Source: Eubacterium sp. (GTDB taxonomy: Bacteria; Bacillota; Clostridia; Lachnospirales; Lachnospiraceae). Taken from it: 64,000 bases of DNA. The first letter of the stretch is position 1. Each line of letters opens with the position of its first letter. The notes beneath the pieces were generated by a model. The model saw only the letters and a list, made by a program, of their open reading frames with translations, did not search any database and was not told the DNA's origin. Shown here piece by piece: positions 53,151-61,471 of this stretch. Location of the stretch: assembly GCA_017634555.1 (NCBI GenBank), contig JAGBNF010000020.1, positions 1 through 64,000 of the forward strand. The letters are read 5' to 3'. The position numbers were made by a program, and so were the translations under genes.

Positions 53151-54322
53151 CAGAAATAGCTTACCTTAATCTTCTTTCCCATCTGCCTCAGGCATTCGGA
53201 AAGCTCCTCCACCAGGTTCATCTTGATGTTATATGTTATCGGCAGGTCAGGATTCTGATGCGCCGGATTCACGGCCCTGCCTACGTAGAAATTAATATCC
53301 GTAGCTTCCTCGAAAAGAAGCCTGCAAATAAGCGAAGCACCGTCGCGTTCAAAGCTCCATTTCTCATAGAGCTCGTTGTCGCCCAGAGCGTCCTTCGCAT
53401 ACTCAATAACCTTGTTAATCGTAATGACGCCTTCCGTCACAAGGTCGACGCCCTCGATCTCCGCAACCGGAGGCACATCTCCTCTCTCAAAATCCAGGCT
53501 CACCTTTACCGGCTTACCCAGATACTTCGCAGCGATGGACGATGTTGTTCCACCGCATATAATGTGCTTGCCCTCCTTCGAGAAGAACAGCGACATCATT
53601 CTGTCTCCGTCATCGCGATTGCGCGGCGGTCCGAACAAAATGTTCATCGGCTCACGGCGTCTCACCTTCACGACACATGCTGTCGCATCGTCACCGGGAT
53701 GATATCCGTACTCCTTGTCACACTGATCCACAAGCATGGTGGCCAGCGTCTTCGCAGTGTAGCCGGCAGCAGCAAGCTGCTGCATAAACTGCGCAATATC
53801 CTCGACCTTCCAGCCGAAGTTAAATGCGAGGCCTATTCCCGCATGCGGACATCCGTCGCTCATAGCAACCATGCAGTCATCCTCCTGAAGACTGATGACC
53901 GACTTCAAAATCTTCTTATTATCTATAGTGAGCTCCGTTTTCGGATACTCATAAATCTCGTTGTTGCGCAGGAAAATAACCCGTGGATTGTCGTACTGAA
54001 TAATCTCAACCGTGGAATTCTCGATAATGTGAATTATGGTAAATGTGGAATACGCCACACCTCTCACGGCGCAGATCGGAAGCGTCGCAGCGATAGTCGA
54101 AACGCAATCCTCAAGCTTCATTCCCTCTGCCATCATCGTCGAAATGATCTTCGATGTTAGCGTAGATAAAATGCTTGCCTTAACACCACTTCCCAGGCCG
54201 TCCGCAAGCACAATGACCTGCGAGTTCTCGCCCTGATTCACGATCTCAACATGATCGCCGCACAGCAGCTCACCTTCATGATTTATACTTTTCCAACCTA
54301 TGTCTGCACACAGATTATTCAT
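53150..54322 (-). CDS. SpoIIE/PP2C-type serine phosphatase
   Basis: The ATG at 54322 is chosen (GGGAG 10 bases upstream); a TTG at 54328 is possible. The 390-residue protein has a SpoIIE-type phosphatase domain in its first 220 residues: VIVLADGLGSGVKAS (metal-binding Asp), DNPRVIFLRNNEIYEYP, CMVAMSDGCPHAG and YHPGDDATACVVKVRRRE. The second half is of unknown family. It follows the sensory hydrogenase gene, as in [FeFe] group C loci that pair a PAS-linked hydrogenase with a phosphatase (recalled from literature). It may turn the H2 signal into dephosphorylation of a regulator. Confidence 0.88.
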   Translation of the reverse strand: MNNLCADIGWKSINHEGELLCGDHVEIVNQGENSQVIVLADGLGSGVKASILSTLTSKIISTMMAEGMKLEDCVSTIAATLPICAVRGVAYSTFTIIHIIENSTVEIIQYDNPRVIFLRNNEIYEYPKTELTIDNKKILKSVISLQEDDCMVAMSDGCPHAGIGLAFNFGWKVEDIAQFMQQLAAAGYTAKTLATMLVDQCDKEYGYHPGDDATACVVKVRRREPMNILFGPPRNRDDGDRMMSLFFSKEGKHIICGGTTSSIAAKYLGKPVKVSLDFERGDVPPVAEIEGVDLVTEGVITINKVIEYAKDALGDNELYEKWSFERDGASLICRLLFEEATDINFYVGRAVNPAHQNPDLPITYNIKMNLVEELSECLRQMGKKIKVSYF

Positions 54323-54348
54323 TATCAAAAAACTCCCTAAATTTTAAA

Positions 54349-54464
54349 TATAGCCGGCAGACAATTCATTAATTACTCAATTACTTAATTCCTTAATTAC
54401 TTAATTGAATAATCAATATATCCATATATCATTATTGCTCAACTTCTTCTATCCGCCGGCTATA
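54349..54464. repeat. Inverted repeat and AT-rich tandem units between hydrogenase and phosphatase genes
   Basis: TATAGCCGGC (54349-54358) and GCCGGCTATA (54455-54464) form a perfect 10-bp inverted repeat 96 bp apart. Between them are two tandem 16-bp units starting TTAATTA or TTAATTC (54368 onward). No gene is present. Confidence 0.8.
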
Positions 54465-54473
54465 GACTACCCA

Positions 54474-56147
54474 TTACTCATTACTAATTGATTCCTTCAG
54501 CTTCGTCAGCGCGATCTTCGTCTCTGCTGCTGTCTCGCCAAGCAGCGACGCGATTTCCTGAACAATTCTCATCTGCTTATCAACCACCTTGTCCGCAATC
54601 TCAACGGTCTGGCGGCTTATCTCTTCATTTCTCTCACGCTGCGTCTCTTCCTCAGTTACATCACGGAAGATTCCCAGGATCAGATGATATTCCTTATCAT
54701 AAACAATAGTCTTATCTACATACCTGCCGTATTCGGCCAGGTACTCACGCTTGTCGCGGATGGTACCTCCGTAGGTAAGTACTCTGTTGAAATCTGCTGG
54801 ATCCAGCACACGTACAACCTGATCACCTAAAATGTCACTTGCATCCCTAAGATTCAAAATCTTAAGTGCCGCATAGTTCACCTGCTGAACCTCCAGCTTC
54901 TCATTGAGAACGATAAGACCGTTCGGTGTATTTCTTGCGATGGTATCTGAGAAATTTTCCGCACGTTCTTTCAAGTACGGGAGGCACATAGATATCTCAG
55001 CCTTACCCTGCAGTATAGCAATTGCCTTCTCCCGACATGTATTGTATCCGCATGAACCGCAATTCAGTTCATCGTCCGGTCTTATCTTACCCATCTGACG
55101 GAGAGTCTCTTTGATCTCCGTCTCTCTCGGAGTCTCGAGCTTACGCTCGATCATTTCAAAATGCTTCTCGAGAGCGCGTGGTTCAGGCTGATCAACTTCG
55201 AAGTCCGTCTTTCCTGCATAGGACGAAACAGCGATAAAGTCCTTCACAGGTGAGCGATGGAACTTCTCCATGACAGGTCCGCCTACACAACTACCCGAGC
55301 AGGCAGACATTTCGATAAAGCATTTATGCAGATTTCCCGACTCAATATCCTTAAGTGCCGCGATACAGTTCTCAGTTCCGTCGATTGCCATGTAACTGTA
55401 GTCGGGATTTGACTTCTCCATAGTCTTCAGGATTCCTCCCGTTGTCGGGAAGAACCTTGCGCGGCCCTTACCGTCGGACTCGGTGCCTTCTTCAATCTCA
55501 ATCTTCTCTTCCTTCAGCCACGCTGTCAGCTCATCAAATGTGAGCACCGCATCAACTATTCCTTCATAATGCTGTGCCTCATCCTTCTTGGCAACGCATG
55601 GTCCGATGAAGACTGTCTTCGCATTAGGGATACGTTTCTTGATATCCGTGCAATGTGCCTGCATCGGCGAAAGCACATCCGCCAAGAGCGGCAGCAACGC
55701 CGGGAACTTCTTCTGGATCAGCAGATTCACCGAATGGCAGCTTGAAGAAATTATGATATCTCTCGTTCCCTCATTTACCATGCGGTCGTACTCGCGCTTC
55801 ACCATTGTGGCGCCAAGGGCCGTCTCCTCAACATCATAAAATCCAAGCTTCTTCAGTGCCTTACGCATCGCCTCGATACCGACGCCCTCATAGTTTGCTA
55901 CAAATGAAGGTGCAAGACTTGCAACAACAGGTGCCCCGCTCTGCAGCAGCACCTTTGCCTTCTCAGTCTCCTCAACGATTTCCTTTGCGCCCTGCGGACA
56001 AACAACAAAACATTGGCCGCACATTATACACTCATTTCCTATAATGTACGCCTGATTGCCCGAGAAACGGATGGACTTCACCGGACAATGGCGGATACAT
56101 TTATAACAATTTTTGCAGTTGGATTTTTTAAGAGTGAGACATTCCAT
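54474..56147 (-). CDS. Sensory [FeFe] hydrogenase with PAS domain (HydS-like)
   Basis: This 557-residue protein has two [4Fe-4S] motifs (CKNCYKCIRHCP at 11-22 and CIMCGQCFVVCP at 40-51), then the H-cluster domain: SSSCHSVNL with Cys137, IGPCVAKKDEA with Cys184, and MSACSGSCVGG. Catalytic enzymes have CC in the first motif; here the second Cys is His138, so proton transfer is altered, as in sensory forms. Then come an Fe-S motif CGSCGYNTCREKA near 350, a PAS domain (about 395-510, IARNTPNGLIVLNEKLEVQQVNYAAL) and a helical tail. No kinase domain is present. It is followed by a SpoIIE phosphatase and preceded by two thioredoxin-like ferredoxins. Confidence 0.92.
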   Translation of the reverse strand: MECLTLKKSNCKNCYKCIRHCPVKSIRFSGNQAYIIGNECIMCGQCFVVCPQGAKEIVEETEKAKVLLQSGAPVVASLAPSFVANYEGVGIEAMRKALKKLGFYDVEETALGATMVKREYDRMVNEGTRDIIISSSCHSVNLLIQKKFPALLPLLADVLSPMQAHCTDIKKRIPNAKTVFIGPCVAKKDEAQHYEGIVDAVLTFDELTAWLKEEKIEIEEGTESDGKGRARFFPTTGGILKTMEKSNPDYSYMAIDGTENCIAALKDIESGNLHKCFIEMSACSGSCVGGPVMEKFHRSPVKDFIAVSSYAGKTDFEVDQPEPRALEKHFEMIERKLETPRETEIKETLRQMGKIRPDDELNCGSCGYNTCREKAIAILQGKAEISMCLPYLKERAENFSDTIARNTPNGLIVLNEKLEVQQVNYAALKILNLRDASDILGDQVVRVLDPADFNRVLTYGGTIRDKREYLAEYGRYVDKTIVYDKEYHLILGIFRDVTEEETQRERNEEISRQTVEIADKVVDKQMRIVQEIASLLGETAAETKIALTKLKESISNE

Positions 56148-56412
56148 TAAACTTCGCCCTTTCCTCCTCTAAGGCCTTCACGACCTTGTCATTAAAGAAT
56201 TCATCGAATCTCTCCGGTATTATGCCGCAGTACACTTCGTCGTTCACCGTAATCGTCACGCCTATGCGGTTGCACTGACCGGTGCAGAAGCAGCCGGCCA
56301 ATGTTATCTCATTATCAAGTTCGTGCTCCTTGATAGCCTGCTGAAACAGCTCAACTATCTTCTCGGATCCTTTCAAATGGCAGGATGAGCCAACACAAAT
56401 CTGAACTATCAT
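56128..56412 (-). CDS. Thioredoxin-like [2Fe-2S] ferredoxin (NuoE-like), copy 1
   Basis: This 94-residue protein has the pattern CVGSSCHLKGS (Cys6 and Cys11) and CFCTGQCNR (Cys near 41 and 47), the four-Cys [2Fe-2S] site of NuoE-type ferredoxins. It overlaps the hydrogenase gene by 20 bases, so it is translated with it, and follows its paralogue by one base. It likely passes electrons to or from the sensory hydrogenase. Confidence 0.9.
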   Translation of the reverse strand: MIVQICVGSSCHLKGSEKIVELFQQAIKEHELDNEITLAGCFCTGQCNRIGVTITVNDEVYCGIIPERFDEFFNDKVVKALEEERAKFNGMSHS

Positions 56413-56413
56413 A

Positions 56414-56656
56414 TTACTTCACCTTCGGCAGAACCGAAGCTTCGAAAAACTCCTTTACATTTTCAGGTGTTACTGAGAAGAACTCCTCGTCCACCTGTAC
56501 GCAGACGCCCTGCTGACACTTGCCCATGCAAAATGTACCAGCCAGCTCTACTTTATCTCCAAGCTGATTTTCTCTTATCAAATACTGCAGCTGTTCTACA
56601 ACCTGTCTCGATCCTTTAATGTGGCAGGAAGAACCGATACATACTGTAATCTTCAT
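56414..56656 (-). CDS. Thioredoxin-like [2Fe-2S] ferredoxin (NuoE-like), copy 2
   Basis: This 80-residue paralogue has CIGSSCHIKGS and a TFCMGKCQQGVCV site, again four Cys for a [2Fe-2S] cluster. GAGGAG lies 8 bases before the ATG. Two adjacent ferredoxins of this fold before a PAS-linked hydrogenase occur in related loci in Clostridia. It is the first gene of this operon; the next gene upstream is 170 bp away. Confidence 0.9.
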   Translation of the reverse strand: MKITVCIGSSCHIKGSRQVVEQLQYLIRENQLGDKVELAGTFCMGKCQQGVCVQVDEEFFSVTPENVKEFFEASVLPKVK

Positions 56657-56703
56657 TTCTAAATCTCCTCGCGTACTAATTCTTCGTGTTTCATCGCGTC
56701 AGT

Positions 56704-56767
56704 AAGTCAAAATGCGTTTCTCACAATCGAGATTACATTTCCCACAAGTGAGATCACATTTTGACTT
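56704..56767. other. Inverted repeat upstream of the ferredoxin-hydrogenase operon
   Basis: AAGTCAAAATG (56704-56714) and CATTTTGACTT (56757-56767) are perfect 11-bp arms 42 bp apart. The loop holds two degenerate copies of a TTCTCACAAtcGAGAT-like word. It may be an operator or an RNA structure ahead of the redox-sensing operon. Confidence 0.6.
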
Positions 56768-56786
56768 CCGACATTTATATCATTTA

Positions 56787-56850
56787 TTCATAGTCCACAA
56801 CATTAACTATTGTGACACCTATCATTCTATTCGTAGTCCACAACATTAAC
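56787..56850. repeat. 43-bp-spaced duplication of the APH gene end
   Basis: TTCGTAGTCCACAACATTAA at 56830 recurs as TTCATAGTCCACAACATTAA at 56787 with one mismatch. The first copy encodes the last residues of the kinase (VNVVDYE); the second sits outside the gene. Confidence 0.75.
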
Positions 56851-57576
56851 CCATGAAAGCAGGAACTCGCGCTCCTTCTCGTTGCCTTTAACAGACTGAG
56901 AAGCTGCAACGATCGGCATCCATTTCTGAACGTACTGCTTTGCTGTGTTGCTCTTCTTGCAGAAGAGGTCGAGGTACTTCTTGGCACCTTCGATATCACC
57001 GTTCAGCCAGAAAAGCAGGTATGTACGAGCAACGTCTGCGGATGCATTTCCCTGTGTAGCATGAGACCAGTCGAGGATGTACGGAGTACCGTCTTCAGCA
57101 ATGATGATGTTTGACGGATTGAAATCTCCGTGGCAAACCTTGTTATGCTTAGGCATGCCTTCAAGACGTGTGTGAAGATCGTAACGAGTTGTAGCATCAA
57201 GCTCTGTAGCGCTGATCTTTCTGTTCATCTTATCCTTAAGCTTGTTGAGCAGAGGACATGTCTTTGCATGAACTGTAAGCTGCAGATCAACAAACTGTTC
57301 GAGATACTCTTCCTTCTTATCCGGATTCTCTTCCATAAGCTGCGCGAGGGTCTTTCCCTTTATATATTCGAATACTATAGCCCATTTACCGTCGATCATA
57401 GTAACCTCGAGAACCTTAGGAATGCTGAGTCCTGTCTCCTCGATTCTTGCCTGATTGAGAGCCTCATTCAGAACGTCAGCCTTTGAATAGTCTTCATTAA
57501 AAACCTTGATACATCTTCCGCCGTCGCGGTAAATAGTCTTATCTTTTCTTACTGCTATTACTCTGTCCAGTTTCAT
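56827..57576 (-). CDS. Aminoglycoside phosphotransferase (APH)-family kinase
   Basis: The start at 57576 (MKLDRVIAVRKDKTIYRDGG) has GGAGG 8 bases upstream, just after adhE; a longer version has no ribosome site. The 249-residue protein shows the kinase-like fold: KVFNEDYSKADVLNEALNQARIEETG (lysine and glutamate of the N-lobe), HGDFNPSNIIIAEDGTPYILDWSHA (catalytic loop and DFG-like D). APH-family proteins phosphorylate small molecules such as choline or sugars; drug resistance need not be implied. It is cotranscribed with adhE and rex, 13 bp after adhE. The substrate is unknown. Confidence 0.85.
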   Translation of the reverse strand: MKLDRVIAVRKDKTIYRDGGRCIKVFNEDYSKADVLNEALNQARIEETGLSIPKVLEVTMIDGKWAIVFEYIKGKTLAQLMEENPDKKEEYLEQFVDLQLTVHAKTCPLLNKLKDKMNRKISATELDATTRYDLHTRLEGMPKHNKVCHGDFNPSNIIIAEDGTPYILDWSHATQGNASADVARTYLLFWLNGDIEGAKKYLDLFCKKSNTAKQYVQKWMPIVAASQSVKGNEKEREFLLSWVNVVDYE

Positions 57577-57589
57577 ACCTTCATCCTCC

Positions 57590-60295
57590 TTACGCTTTCT
57601 TAGTCTTACGGTAAGCACCCTTAACCTTGTCAGGCTTTGGAGCTTCAGCAATGTCGGCAGCTGTAGGCTTCTTTGTCTCCTCGAAATGCTTGCCGCCGTA
57701 GTATGCATTGAGATACATCTGTTTGATCTCAGACATTAACGGATAACGCGGATTTGCGCCTGTGCACTGATCATCGAAGGCCTGCTCAACCATATCATCG
57801 AGACGGTCAAGGAAATCCTTCTCATCGATTCCGTAATCCTTGATTGTATCCTTGATACCAACTCTCGCCTTGAGGTCATTAACAGCCTTGATAAGATTCT
57901 CGAGCTTCTCCTCGTCAGTCTTACCGCCAAGGCCGAGTGCGTCAGCAACCTCAGCATATCTTGCGAGCGTATGAGGATGATCGTACTGTGAAAATGTACC
58001 CATCTTCGCAGGTGCTTCCGCAGCATTGAAACGGAGTACCTCTTCGATCATAAGAGCATTTGCAACTCCGTGTGGCAGATGATGGAATGCACCGAGCTTA
58101 TGTGCCATTGAATGACATACTCCCAGGAAGGCATTGGCAAAGGCCATACCGGCCATAGTAGCGGCATTTGCCATCTTCTCGCGTGCTTCGATATCTGTCT
58201 GGCCGTTCTCATAAGCTCGCGGCAGATACTTAAATATATTCTTGAGTGCCTGAATAGCAAGGCCATCGGTATAATCCGTTGCAAGCATTGCAGCATAGGC
58301 TTCAAGTGCGTGTGTTACGGCGTCGATACCGGATGCCGCAGTCAGTCCCTTAGGAGCAGACATGTGGAAATCCGTATCGATGATCGCCATGTTAGGAAGT
58401 AACTGATAATCAGCAAGCGGATATTTAACACCTGACTTCTCATCAGTAATAACTGCGAATGGAGTAACCTCCGAACCTGTACCTGCAGATGTCGGGATAG
58501 CGATGAAGTAAGCCTTCTCGCCCATCTTAGGAAATGTGTAAATTCTCTTTCTGATATCTATGAATCTCATTGCCATATCCATGAAGTCAGCTTCCGGATG
58601 CTCATAGAGAACCCACATGATCTTACCTGCATCCATAGCTGAACCACCACCGAGTGCGATGATTGTATCAGGCTTAAATGCTCTCATCTGCTCTGCACCG
58701 CGGAGTGCACATTCAAGTGTAGGATCCGGAGCAACATCATAGAAGCAGCTGTATTCGATGCCCATTTCCTCAAGCTTTTCGAATATCGGCTTAGCATAAC
58801 CATTTGTATAAAGGAACTGGTCTGTAACGATGAAGGCACGCTTCTTATTCATTACATTTCTCAGCTCATCAAGTGCAACTGGGAGACATCCCTTCTTGAT
58901 ATATACCTTCTCAGGTGCTCTGAACCAAAGCATGTTCTCTCTCCTTTCGGCAACTGTCTTGATATTGATAAGGTGCTTAACTCCCACATTTTCCGAAACG
59001 GAGTTTCCGCCCCATGAGCCGCAGCCCAGTGTAAGTGACGGAGCAAGTTTGAAGTTGTAAAGGTCTCCGATACCACCCTGTGATGAAGGAGTATTAACGA
59101 GGATACGGCAGGTCTTCATACGTGATGTGAACTCTGCAAGCTTATCCTGCTCTGTAACTTCGTTGAGATATACCGATGATGTATGACCATAACCGCCGTC
59201 AGCGATAAGGTGCTCTGCCTTGTCAAGAGCATCAGCGAAGCTCTCTGCCTTGTACATAGCAAGTACAGGACTCAGCTTCTCGTGAGCGAACTCCTCAGAA
59301 AGATCAACGCTTTCAACCTCACCGATGAGGATCTTTGTTCCTTCAGGAACTGTAACTCCTGAAAGCTCTGCAATCTTAGCTGCAGACTGGCCAACGATCT
59401 TTGCGTTGAGCGCTCCATTTATGATAATAGTCTTACGAACCTTTTCTGTCTCAGCCGGGTTAAGGAAATAACAACCGCGTGCCGCAAATTCCTCTTTGAC
59501 TGCATCGTAAATAGATTTAAGAACGATAACTGACTGCTCAGATGCACAGATCATACCGTTATCAAATGTCTTGGAGTGAATGATGGAATTCACTGCAAGA
59601 AGGATATCTGCGGTATCATCTATGATCGCCGGTGTGTTGCCTGCGCCTACGCCTAAGGCAGGCTTTCCGCTGGAGTATGCAGCCTTTACCATTCCCGGAC
59701 CGCCTGTGGCGAGGATGATGTCAGCTTCTTTCATTACAAAATTGGTCATGTCCAGGCTAGGTACATCGATCCAGTCAATGATTCCTTCCGGTGCACCTGC
59801 AGCAACCGCAGCCTCAAGGACAAGCTTGGCTGCTGCAATCGTGCTGTTCTTAGCACGCGGGTGTGGGCTGATAATAATGGCATTACGGGTTTTAAGAGCT
59901 ATCAGGCATTTGAAGATAGCCGTAGAGGTTGGATTTGTCGTTGGGATGACCGCTGCGATAACGCCGATAGGCTCAGCAATCTTCTTCATACCGTATGCCT
60001 TATCTTCTTCTATAACTCCACAGGTCTTGGTATTCTTGTAAGCATTATAAATGTACTCTGACGCATAGTTGTTCTTGATTACTTTGTCTTCAACAACTCC
60101 CATGCCTGTCTCTTCTACTGCCATCTTAGCGAGAGGGATACGTGCTTTGTTAGCAGCGGAAGCGGCAGCCAAGAATATCTTATCCACCTGTTCCTGTGTG
60201 TAAGTTGCAAAAAGCTTCTGAGCTTCTCTTACACGCGCGATCGCTTCTTCAAGCTTTTCAACGCTGTCGACAATTTCATACTCCTTTACGTCCAT
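57590..60295 (-). CDS. adhE: Bifunctional acetaldehyde-CoA/alcohol dehydrogenase AdhE
   Basis: This 901-residue enzyme has an N-terminal CoA-dependent aldehyde dehydrogenase (catalytic Cys in HSKTFDNGMICASEQS, near 250) and a C-terminal iron-dependent alcohol dehydrogenase (ALGGGSAMDAGKIMW and iron ligands HSMAHKLGAFHHLPHGVAN). It reduces acetyl-CoA to ethanol with two NADH. It overlaps the end of rex by 20 bases; GGAGG lies 6 bases before the ATG. Rex represses such genes when NADH is low, so the operon is self-controlling. Confidence 0.97.
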   Translation of the reverse strand: MDVKEYEIVDSVEKLEEAIARVREAQKLFATYTQEQVDKIFLAAASAANKARIPLAKMAVEETGMGVVEDKVIKNNYASEYIYNAYKNTKTCGVIEEDKAYGMKKIAEPIGVIAAVIPTTNPTSTAIFKCLIALKTRNAIIISPHPRAKNSTIAAAKLVLEAAVAAGAPEGIIDWIDVPSLDMTNFVMKEADIILATGGPGMVKAAYSSGKPALGVGAGNTPAIIDDTADILLAVNSIIHSKTFDNGMICASEQSVIVLKSIYDAVKEEFAARGCYFLNPAETEKVRKTIIINGALNAKIVGQSAAKIAELSGVTVPEGTKILIGEVESVDLSEEFAHEKLSPVLAMYKAESFADALDKAEHLIADGGYGHTSSVYLNEVTEQDKLAEFTSRMKTCRILVNTPSSQGGIGDLYNFKLAPSLTLGCGSWGGNSVSENVGVKHLINIKTVAERRENMLWFRAPEKVYIKKGCLPVALDELRNVMNKKRAFIVTDQFLYTNGYAKPIFEKLEEMGIEYSCFYDVAPDPTLECALRGAEQMRAFKPDTIIALGGGSAMDAGKIMWVLYEHPEADFMDMAMRFIDIRKRIYTFPKMGEKAYFIAIPTSAGTGSEVTPFAVITDEKSGVKYPLADYQLLPNMAIIDTDFHMSAPKGLTAASGIDAVTHALEAYAAMLATDYTDGLAIQALKNIFKYLPRAYENGQTDIEAREKMANAATMAGMAFANAFLGVCHSMAHKLGAFHHLPHGVANALMIEEVLRFNAAEAPAKMGTFSQYDHPHTLARYAEVADALGLGGKTDEEKLENLIKAVNDLKARVGIKDTIKDYGIDEKDFLDRLDDMVEQAFDDQCTGANPRYPLMSEIKQMYLNAYYGGKHFEETKKPTAADIAEAPKPDKVKGAYRKTKKA

Positions 60296-60932
60296 TTTTC
60301 TCCTCCTGATCCTGATTCTTTAATTGGTTATTTAAATGTGCCAGAGATAGTGCCAGATTTTCATTCTGAAGCATTATTCCTTCGGGAACCTCCAACTTAC
60401 ATGGCGCGAAATTCCATATAGCGGCTATTCCCGCCTGCACCATCAGGTCGCATACGACCTGGGCTGAGCCTTCACCCACGGTGATGATCCCGAGCCTTAT
60501 TGAATGAGTTTTGCAGTAAGCTTCGAAACGATTCATCGGAAGTATTTCCGTTTTACCGTTCAGGCTGATCACCTGTTCGTTGCAGTCAAATGCGGCCGAA
60601 ATCATTACTCCGTATTTGCGAAATTCGTCATACTCCAGCAGCGCTCTTCCGAGCCTTCCGGCTCCAACCAGCACAGCTTCTGTAAGACTTTTAATGCCTA
60701 AGGCTTCCTCAAGTTTTTCGATAAGTTCCTGCGTCACATATCCGAGCTTAGGTTTTCCCGCTCCGCTCACGGCGGCAAGATCTTTTCTCACCTGTACTTC
60801 CCCAAGACTGAGCTTCTTCGATATCGTCGTTGCCGATATATAGGAATACTCATCCGGCGGAAGTTCCCGCAGCATTCCGAGATAAACCGGAAGCCTGCCG
60901 AGGGTTGCCTTCGAAACAGATAATCTCTCCAT
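60276..60932 (-). CDS. rex: Redox-sensing transcriptional repressor Rex
   Basis: The start at 60932 (MERLSVSKATLGRLPVYLG) has GGAGG 7 bases upstream and gives 218 residues. The N-terminal winged helix (ISATTISKKLSLGEVQVRKDLAAVSGAGKPKLGY) binds DNA; the C-terminal Rossmann fold (VLVGAGRLGRALLEYDEF) binds NAD(H). Rex lets go of DNA when NADH rises, allowing fermentation genes to run. It begins the rex-adhE operon, so it controls itself; candidate operators lie upstream. Confidence 0.95.
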   Translation of the reverse strand: MERLSVSKATLGRLPVYLGMLRELPPDEYSYISATTISKKLSLGEVQVRKDLAAVSGAGKPKLGYVTQELIEKLEEALGIKSLTEAVLVGAGRLGRALLEYDEFRKYGVMISAAFDCNEQVISLNGKTEILPMNRFEAYCKTHSIRLGIITVGEGSAQVVCDLMVQAGIAAIWNFAPCKLEVPEGIMLQNENLALSLAHLNNQLKNQDQEEKNGRKGV

Positions 60933-60991
60933 ACCCCTGCCTCCTTTCCTCATTTCGGTTACATTGTAATTTCAGGAAGCGTGATTGAAAA

Positions 60992-61040
60992 TTCTTAAAA
61001 ATGATAATCGGTATTATCAATATCGATAACTCCTTTATCG
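60992..61040 (-). promoter_or_regulatory. Promoter and candidate operator sites before rex
   Basis: On the minus strand TTGATA (61015-61020) and TAAGAA (60992-60997) are 17 bp apart. Over the -35 and spacer lies a perfect 7-4-7 palindrome TGATAAT-CGGT-ATTATCA (61002-61019). A second inverted repeat CGATAA-N5-TTATCG (61024-61040) is just upstream. Rex sites elsewhere have TTGTTAA-N4-TTAACAA, so the match is only partial. Confidence 0.5.
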
Positions 61041-61065
61041 AGTAGGGAAATTTTTCCGTCCAAAT

Positions 61066-61343
61066 ACTAACATTCACTCTTTATCAGCTTGATATGGTAG
61101 TATTTTCCGATTCCTGTAATTGCTCAATTTTTCGGGTGTACTAACATTCTTTGACTATCGGCACGAATTGGTAGTAAATTTCCGGTTATTCTGGCTTCTC
61201 AATTTTTTGGCATACTACCACTTCAGCGGTTTTCAGTACGTCTTGTTAGTAATTTCCGGTTTTTCCGGCTACTGAAAGCATCTACATACTACCACCACTA
61301 TGGTTTTCGGCAGGTTATGTTAGTAATGCCCCGGTTTTACGCA
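61066..61343 (-). repeat. Four-unit ~74-bp repeat element, copy C
   Basis: Read on the minus strand it starts GCGTAAAACC (as copy B) and ends AAAGAGTGAATGTTAGTA (as copy A). GTTAGTA or GGTAGTA words on the plus strand are near 61097, 61170, 61244 and 61319. It fills most of the rex-LysR gap, which has no gene. Confidence 0.85.
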
Positions 61344-61345
61344 AA

Positions 61346-61395
61346 TAACAGACCCATGAATGTCAGAATTAATTCTGACATTCATGGGTCTGTTA
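61346..61395. repeat. 50-bp perfect palindrome
   Basis: The left arm AACAGACCCATGAATGTCAG runs to GAATT at 61370 and is followed at once by its exact complement ending CTGTT at 61394; the flanking T and A extend it by one pair. There is no loop beyond the central bases. It is downstream of the LysR gene but has no T run. Confidence 0.95.
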
Positions 61396-61471
61396 ATACT
61401 TTATGTATTATGTCGATACATGTTCTATATCAAAATATCAAATTTTCATATACCAATATAAGCAATCAGCT

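Noticed and set aside
53087-54160. Plus-strand 357-codon open frame opposite the SpoIIE-like gene
   Set aside because: Its composition (Arg/His/Leu-rich) is that of an antisense frame, and the minus-strand gene has clear family motifs.
56827-57708. Longer N-terminus of the APH-like kinase
   Set aside because: The extra 44 codons overlap the end of adhE, are Arg/Leu-rich antisense-like sequence and lack a ribosome site; the ATG at 57576 has a good one.
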